This document shows, piece by piece, positions 58,721-64,000 of a stretch of DNA of 64,000 nucleotides. The DNA is from Niveibacterium sp. 24ML. GTDB lineage: Bacteria; Pseudomonadota; Gammaproteobacteria; Burkholderiales; Rhodocyclaceae. The stretch's first letter is position 1. Each line of letters opens with the position of its first letter. The stretch spans positions 88,959 to 152,958 of the forward strand of contig NZ_JAPFHA010000010.1 in assembly GCF_026586805.1 (NCBI RefSeq), given 5' to 3'. Below the pieces are notes generated by a model, which worked only from the letters and a program-made list of their open reading frames with translations, searched no databases and was not told where the DNA came from. The translations under genes and the position numbers were made by a program.

Positions 58721-61700
58721 CTACTTGCATGACAGCGACTGTGCGTCAGGTGTGCAGGCCTCGACCCGTGCGGCCCCTTCAGTATCAGTGGTAGCGGCTC
58801 GGGCTGGACCCACTTCAACGATGAGCTTCTTGCGCACGCGCGGAGCAACGTCCTCTCGGTGCGGGGCAAGTGCGACTTGCACGCAAGCCAGCGAGCTGGG
58901 ATCCGGCTCACATACATCAGGGCGTGCTGCCCCCTCGGCGTCGTTCGTAGCAGGGCGTCCGGGACCGACTTCAGAGATCACCCCGGCACGCAGGCGGCGG
59001 GTGACGTTCTCCGTACGAACCGCTTCGTCGATCTTCAGCCGCCGCGCTTCTTCGCCGACTGCCGATACGGCGGTCAGCGCGCCGACCAGATTGGCAGCTT
59101 GTGGCAGCGCGCCGTTGTAGTAGATCTGGATTTCGGTTGGGACGTTGGTGCCGTCATAGAACGGAATGACTTGGGTTGTACCGCCGGCGAATACGGCAAA
59201 GTCCGGCCTGAACGCGCCTTTGGGGTTCAGGGTGACAAAGCCGCCGCGGGAGCCATCGCCGACCCGCAGGCGGATCCAGTCGTTTGGCGCTGGCGTCCCG
59301 AAGCCTTGGGTGTCGAGCGCTGTTGGCAAGATGTCGAAAACCACGCCAGGCAGCGAGGTGGGGACGCCCTGAGCATCGACGTAAGGTGTGCGCGCGCTGA
59401 TCAGCCCATCGGGGCCGGTATCAAGCCGCGCGCTTGTCAGTTTGATGGCATCACCGAGCACACCCGATGCCGGTGCTTGCGTTCCGGTTACCGGGCTGCC
59501 TGCGATGTGAAGTTGGCTTGAACTCAGTCTGACGAAGCCGACCGGTGTGCTTGCGGCGGTCGAGTCGAAGCGTGACGGTCCGCTAGCGCTGCCGCTCACC
59601 GCAGAAATACCACCTTGAATATCGTTAAGGGCGCTAGCGAGGTTGAGCGAACCGCCGCCGGGGGCACGCAGCCACAACAGGCTGTTTGCTGCAGTGGAAA
59701 CCTTGCTGTTCGCCGATTGCTCAATCACTGCGCTGAGCTCTGGCAGGGTTGCGGCGCCAAACCGATACAGATCGAGCCCGGCCGTCTTGATTGCGGCGTT
59801 CAGTTCGGGATCGCTGTAGCTGGCGAGTACCGTCGACGTCGCATCGCTGACTAGCCCGAGCTGGCCGCCATTGAGAACAAGGTTTCCTGTCAGGCTAAGC
59901 ACGCCGCCCGCCCGAATCTCACCGCCGTTGGCCAAGCGAACATCGCGCAGCACGATCGCGCCAGTGCTGAATAGTTTGGCCGACCCGGCATCCATCGTGA
60001 CGGCGGTCTCGTTGCCCGTCAGCGTATTGCCAGCGTTCTGCGCGTCAATACTGCCGCCGGCAACGAGCGATAAGGCGCCGGTGTTCACAAGCACATCATT
60101 GATCCTGATGTCTCCAGTGACCCGGATGTTTGGCTCGCCACTTGACGTGATGAAGTCCAGACGGGTCGTTTCGCCTGCCTGACCGGTGACGTCGGTGCCC
60201 AATGCGCCAAGTGCACCGTCAACGCCGATGGCGCCGGAAAACTGCGTGATCCCAGCGGTGTTTACCTCGAGGCTTGACGCGTTTGCGCTATTGATGCGGT
60301 TGGAGAACGCGATGGCTTGGCCCGAAATGCTGCTCAGGCTTACATCTTTGCCAATCCACATCGGGCCTTGCCAGTCCTGGGCACCAATGGTTTTGACGGT
60401 TCCGGCGTTGAGATCGATTCTTGCCGCGGAGGTTGAGAGACTTGTAGGCGCTTCGGTGCTACCGACCGCCCCCGCGAGCGTTGCGGTATCGCTGGCGTTG
60501 ATGGCGAGTTTGTGCGCGCCGTCAACGGTAGCGTCGAACGTAACCGTTTTTCCGAGCACGGATGTGTCGCCGGCCAGCAGCAACGCTCCTGTGGTTGAAA
60601 TCGTGCCGGCATCGGAGGCGAGGGAGCCGGACAGCGTGGTCGAGCCGGAGAAAGTCTGATTACCTACAGTGTGAGCGCCATGAAGAATCGACGGGCCGCT
60701 GACGCTAAGGCTCGCAAGCGCCGTCGTGCCACCAATCGATTTGGCAAAGGTGGTCCCGCCATTACTCTGCACGGAAAGCGCGCCGGGGCCATCGACCGTA
60801 TCTTCAAAGCGGACTGTTCCCGAGCCTGCGCTGACCGACGAGTTGCTCGCGATCACCACCGGGCCGTTCAGCGCAAACGGGCCGTTCTGGGTGACGTATG
60901 TTCCCCCTAGAGTTACTGCACCGTTGAGGGTGATGCCGCCGTTTGCTCTGACGTTTGCCAGCTTTGCTGGGCCTGACACCGTGAGGCTTGTCAGCGCGTT
61001 GGTCGCGCCCACCTTGTCCATGAATTGGCTTGCACTTGTACTGGTGGTGGTCAGTGCGTGGGCACCGTCCACCCGTGCAGCGAAGGTGATGCTTCCATTC
61101 CCGGTGGCGACGCGGGTATCGCTGACCAAGATACTCGGCCCGGAGGCAAGAAAAGCGCCACCGGCGGTGTCGTAGTGTCCGGCCAGAACACTGGAACCAT
61201 CCAGAGTGATCGTGCCGGTGGTCGAGATGTTTCCAGCTTGCGTAGCGCCACTGACGTAAACGCTGCTGAGGCGGGTGGTAGCGCCGAGGGCTCCGGCAAA
61301 TTCAGTGCCTGCATCGGACTTCGTCACGATTGCATGCGCGCCGTCGACCGCGCCTGCTAATCGGATTTTCCCGGTACTGGCGATGAAGGTTGTGTCACCG
61401 TTCAGCAGACTGCTTCCGGTGACCTCAATATTGCCGTTGCTGGTGGTGTAGGTGCCACTCAGCGTTGTCGTAGCAGCAATCAGGAGCGGCCCGCCGGCGC
61501 TGACGCCCTTCAGATCGGCGGTCGTTCCAGAGATGCCCACTGCGCCTGAGCTGACGATCGGGCTCGTACTGACAAAGCCCGAGCTGACATTGTTCAGAGA
61601 CGCCAGTGGCGTGTTGGTCCCCACGCCGCCCAGCATCGATACGTCCGCAGACGAACTGACGACAAGGTGAAACGCACCATCGACCGACCCTGCGAAAAGA

Positions 61701-64000
61701 ACGTCCCCGCTGCCTGCATTGATGTTGGTGTCGTGTGTGAGCGCAGCGGCGCCACTGGCCTGGAATTGCCCCCCGCCTGTGCTGTACTCCCCGCCAATCA
61801 GAGTGGGGCCATCAAGCTTGATCGCGCCGCCCGCCGTGGTTATGCCGTTGACTTGGCTGGGGCCAGAGACTTCAACCGACTGAAGCGCTGTCGTGGCGCC
61901 AACCCGCGCGCCAAGTCGGGTACCCGCCGCGGAGAGGGTTGTAAGCGCGTAGGGTCCGTCGATCGTATCCAGAAACTGGATTGGCGCCGAACCTGTTTCG
62001 ATCTTGGTATTGCGGGAAAGCACGGTCGGCCCAGTCACACTGAATGCGTTGTTGGCTGTCGTAATGGTCCCGCCCAAGGTGCTGCGTCCGACGACCGAGA
62101 ACGGGCCGCCCAGCGTCGCGCCGAAGACTGTGACGCCGCTGCTGCCTGCACTTGAGAGGGAAAGCGCGTGCGGACCTACGACGGTACCGGCAAACGCAAT
62201 GTCTCCGGTTCCGGTATCGATGGTGGTATTGCCAGCGAGCAAGGTGCTCGCATTGGCGAGGAAATTGCCGCCTCCCGTTGCGTAGCTTCCGCTCAAGGTG
62301 CTTGGGCCATTGAGTGTGATCGCGCCCGTGGTGTTGATGCCTGCGGCACTGCTGGGGCCTGTCAGAGTGAGCGAGCTCAATCGGGCCGACGCGCCGATCT
62401 GACCGCCAACCGAGATCCCTCCGTTACTTGACGCAGTGAGCGCGTGCACGCCGTCGACCGTGCCTGCGAAGTGGATCGGGCCTGCACCAGCGCCAATCAC
62501 TGTATCGCCGGCCAGGATGGTCGCCCCGTTGGCCGTGAAGCTGCCGCCACCTGTGGCATAGGTGCCGGCAAAGGTAGCGGTGTCGAAAGTCATCGATCCG
62601 GTGGTGCTTGCGCCACGGATGATCGCCGGTCCGCGAACCTGCAGGCTGTTCAAGGCGTTCGTTCCGCCAACGGCTGCGATGAAGCTGGTGCCATTGCTCG
62701 AGCTGGTTTGCAGCGCATGATGGCCGTCGACCGTCGCGCCAAACGCGATTGCACCCGATCCGGTGGAAACGCTTGTGTTGCCGACAAGCTCCGCCGCACC
62801 GCTGAGGATGAATGGCGAGTTGGACGTGCTGAAGCTGCCCGCCAGATTCGCCGGGCCCGTCAGGGTGATACCCGAATTGGCCGAAATGCCATGCACGGAA
62901 ATGGCGGACGCGGTAATCGACACCGAGCCGCTCACGGCGATTGAGTTTGTGGCGTTGAACGTGCCGCCGTTGGTGCTTAGCGAAGCGAGCGGCGTCGTGC
63001 TCCCCAGGGGAGCCAAAAAGCTCGTCGTACCAGCACTGTTGGTGCTTAGCGCAAAGGCGCCGTCAAGCGTGTTGTTGAAGCTGATCGACCCGCTGCCGGT
63101 GCTGATCGAGGTCGCGCCGACGAGAACGCTTGGGCCATCTGTATTGAAGTCTCCGCCTGCAGAGATCAAGCTGCCTGCAAGGACTACTGGGCCGCCGATT
63201 CCGATTGCCCCGGTTGTTGTGACGCTTCCCAGGCTGACGGTGCCACTGCCGGCGGTCGTGAGGCTTGCAAGCGGCGTGGTACCACCGACTGCGCCGAGGA
63301 AAGTCTTGTTGGCGTTGCCGCTGACGGTGAGCGAGAAAGCGCCGTCGATGGTGCTCTGGAAGCTCAGGTCAGAGGTTGCGGTCAGCCAAACCGGGCCGAG
63401 CAGGTTGATGCAGGGCACTGATCCACCGGCAGAGAAACTACCCGTCAGGTTGTCGCATCCGCTGCCGCTTGAAGCAAAGCCGAATCCGCCATCGGCGAAG
63501 GTTCCGGATAGCACGACGCTACCGCCCGTGCTCTTCAAGAAGGTCGGCTGCTCCAAAATAACGTTGTGGTACGACTGGGTCCCGCTGGTCGTCACGCTTG
63601 GGGATGACGGATAGTTCGCGCCTGCAATCGCGAATGTGGTCGACCCGGCCGGGTCGGCGCTCAGGCTGCTTAGCGGCGTGTTCGACCCAATCGCTCCGGC
63701 AAAGCGAGCCGTGCCGGCGTGCTGCAGGGTGAGCGCATGCGCGCCATCGACTTTTCCTGCCAGGGTGATGTTTCCGCTGCCGACATTGATTATCGTGTCG
63801 GCCGCCAGGCTCATATTGCCGGTAGCGGTGAAGGCGCCACCGTTGGTGGCATAAGTGCCATCAAGCGTACTTGGGCCACTCAGTGAGATCGCTGCGCCGG
63901 CATCAATGCCCTTTGTCGCGATACTGGTTCCAGCCACGCTGACCGCGCCATTGGTCTTGATGGTCGAGGCTGCGCTGAAGGCGCCACTATTGACGTTGAG
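58721..64000 (-). CDS. Giant repetitive beta-strand surface protein, 5' end beyond the window
   Basis: At least 1759 residues, open to the right edge, so the start, signal peptide and any secretion domain are not visible. From 64000 down to about 60430 it consists of repeats around a (V/I)DG-x-x-AL core, with Gly/Thr/Ser-rich beta strands (GTSFIAAVGGTNALNSLQV, SLSVSGPSIL). The rest is unique, also beta-rich (FVRLSSSQLHIAGSPV). It ends in two tandem copies of EVGP-x-R-x-AT-x-D-x-EGAAR followed by a two-Cys tail. The style is that of filamentous-haemagglutinin or other bacterial beta-strand-repeat adhesins. It has no visible T6SS feature. Confidence 0.8.
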   Translation of the reverse strand, partial: LNVNSGAFSAASTIKTNGAVSVAGTSIATKGIDAGAAISLSGPSTLDGTYATNGGAFTATGNMSLAADTIINVGSGNITLAGKVDGAHALTLQHAGTARFAGAIGSNTPLSSLSADPAGSTTFAIAGANYPSSPSVTTSGTQSYHNVILEQPTFLKSTGGSVVLSGTFADGGFGFASSGSGCDNLTGSFSAGGSVPCINLLGPVWLTATSDLSFQSTIDGAFSLTVSGNANKTFLGAVGGTTPLASLTTAGSGTVSLGSVTTTGAIGIGGPVVLAGSLISAGGDFNTDGPSVLVGATSISTGSGSISFNNTLDGAFALSTNSAGTTSFLAPLGSTTPLASLSTNGGTFNATNSIAVSGSVSITASAISVHGISANSGITLTGPANLAGSFSTSNSPFILSGAAELVGNTSVSTGSGAIAFGATVDGHHALQTSSSNGTSFIAAVGGTNALNSLQVRGPAIIRGASTTGSMTFDTATFAGTYATGGGSFTANGATILAGDTVIGAGAGPIHFAGTVDGVHALTASSNGGISVGGQIGASARLSSLTLTGPSSAAGINTTGAITLNGPSTLSGSYATGGGNFLANASTLLAGNTTIDTGTGDIAFAGTVVGPHALSLSSAGSSGVTVFGATLGGPFSVVGRSTLGGTITTANNAFSVTGPTVLSRNTKIETGSAPIQFLDTIDGPYALTTLSAAGTRLGARVGATTALQSVEVSGPSQVNGITTAGGAIKLDGPTLIGGEYSTGGGQFQASGAAALTHDTNINAGSGDVLFAGSVDGAFHLVVSSSADVSMLGGVGTNTPLASLNNVSSGFVSTSPIVSSGAVGISGTTADLKGVSAGGPLLIAATTTLSGTYTTSNGNIEVTGSSLLNGDTTFIASTGKIRLAGAVDGAHAIVTKSDAGTEFAGALGATTRLSSVYVSGATQAGNISTTGTITLDGSSVLAGHYDTAGGAFLASGPSILVSDTRVATGNGSITFAARVDGAHALTTTSTSASQFMDKVGATNALTSLTVSGPAKLANVRANGGITLNGAVTLGGTYVTQNGPFALNGPVVIASNSSVSAGSGTVRFEDTVDGPGALSVQSNGGTTFAKSIGGTTALASLSVSGPSILHGAHTVGNQTFSGSTTLSGSLASDAGTISTTGALLLAGDTSVLGKTVTFDATVDGAHKLAINASDTATLAGAVGSTEAPTSLSTSAARIDLNAGTVKTIGAQDWQGPMWIGKDVSLSSISGQAIAFSNRINSANASSLEVNTAGITQFSGAIGVDGALGALGTDVTGQAGETTRLDFITSSGEPNIRVTGDIRINDVLVNTGALSLVAGGSIDAQNAGNTLTGNETAVTMDAGSAKLFSTGAIVLRDVRLANGGEIRAGGVLSLTGNLVLNGGQLGLVSDATSTVLASYSDPELNAAIKTAGLDLYRFGAATLPELSAVIEQSANSKVSTAANSLLWLRAPGGGSLNLASALNDIQGGISAVSGSASGPSRFDSTAASTPVGFVRLSSSQLHIAGSPVTGTQAPASGVLGDAIKLTSARLDTGPDGLISARTPYVDAQGVPTSLPGVVFDILPTALDTQGFGTPAPNDWIRLRVGDGSRGGFVTLNPKGAFRPDFAVFAGGTTQVIPFYDGTNVPTEIQIYYNGALPQAANLVGALTAVSAVGEEARRLKIDEAVRTENVTRRLRAGVISEVGPGRPATNDAEGAARPDVCEPDPSSLACVQVALAPHREDVAPRVRKKLIVEVGPARAATTDTEGAARVEACTPDAQSLSCK
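60430..64000 (-). repeat. Array of about twelve degenerate beta-strand repeats in the giant surface protein
   Basis: The core (V/I)DG-x-(H/F/Y)-AL is encoded near 63740, 63340, 63058, 62721, 62450, 62172, 61954, 61676, 61340, 61062, 60787 and 60520. The spacing is most often about 275 bases, with a few of about 335-400 and one near 220. Units are diverged in DNA and protein, so this is an old array, not a recent expansion. Confidence 0.85.

Noticed and set aside
60430..64000. Regular DNA repeats that could suggest a CRISPR or satellite
   Set aside because: The units are diverged, about 275 bases long and in one open frame, so they are protein repeats.

Overview
The window is about 64 kb of GC-rich DNA that reads like a betaproteobacterial chromosome. 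The left-edge order lpxB-rnhB-RNA methyltransferase-ppsR/ppsA-smpB-ratA-rnfH resembles Rhodocyclales and relatives; this placement rests on gene order and protein style, not on a search.

Layout. (1) 1-6301: housekeeping genes, namely the end of lpxB, rnhB, a SpoU/TrmH methyltransferase, the divergent ppsR/ppsA pair, smpB, ratA and rnfH, with a strong bidirectional terminator after ppsA. (2) 6338-12821, minus strand: six translationally coupled membrane-envelope genes (two PAP2 phosphatases, two GT39 ArnT-like transferases, one polyprenyl-phosphate GT2, one UPF0104 integral membrane protein), which look like a lipid or LPS sugar-modification cassette. (3) 12875-21810: a hexose-phosphate mutarotase, tag, an ABM monooxygenase, a Pat/PatZ-type acyl-CoA synthetase-acetyltransferase fusion, a methyltransferase and a small RRM protein joined by a heptanucleotide repeat, mnmH (selU) and selD, and the overlapping divergent tesA/ybbA pair.

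(4) 21838-58643: a complete type VI secretion system. The plus-strand operon tssJ-tssK-tssL-tssM-tagF-ppkA encodes the membrane complex, baseplate adaptor and kinase. The minus-strand run encodes tssA-tssB-tssC-hcp2-hcp1-tagJ-tssE-tssF-tssG-clpV, then accessory and effector genes (a C39-like papain-fold peptidase, a TPR-methyltransferase, vgrG, DUF2169, a catalytically degenerate ketosynthase-fold protein, a PAAR-like DUF4150 protein, an AHH nuclease toxin, two Imm11-like immunity proteins, DUF6484 and TIGR02270 proteins), then tagH (FHA), pppA and a glycine-zipper lipoprotein. PpkA, PppA, FHA and TagF together imply threonine-phosphorylation control of firing. The effector, immunity, Hcp and C39 genes are visibly less GC-rich than the structural genes, suggesting exchange. 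(5) 58721-64000: the 3' part of a very large repetitive beta-strand adhesin-like protein that runs off the right edge.

The most unusual signals are simple-sequence tracts at gene boundaries. An 11-bp C tract at the end of tssG would, on a +1 slip, fuse TssG in frame to ClpV. A 4 x 7-bp repeat at the end of the methyltransferase gene would, on loss of one copy, fuse it in frame to the RRM protein. A 9-bp C tract lies in the linker of tagH. Together with the effector-loading module built around a dead ketosynthase, these are the best candidates for undescribed biology here.
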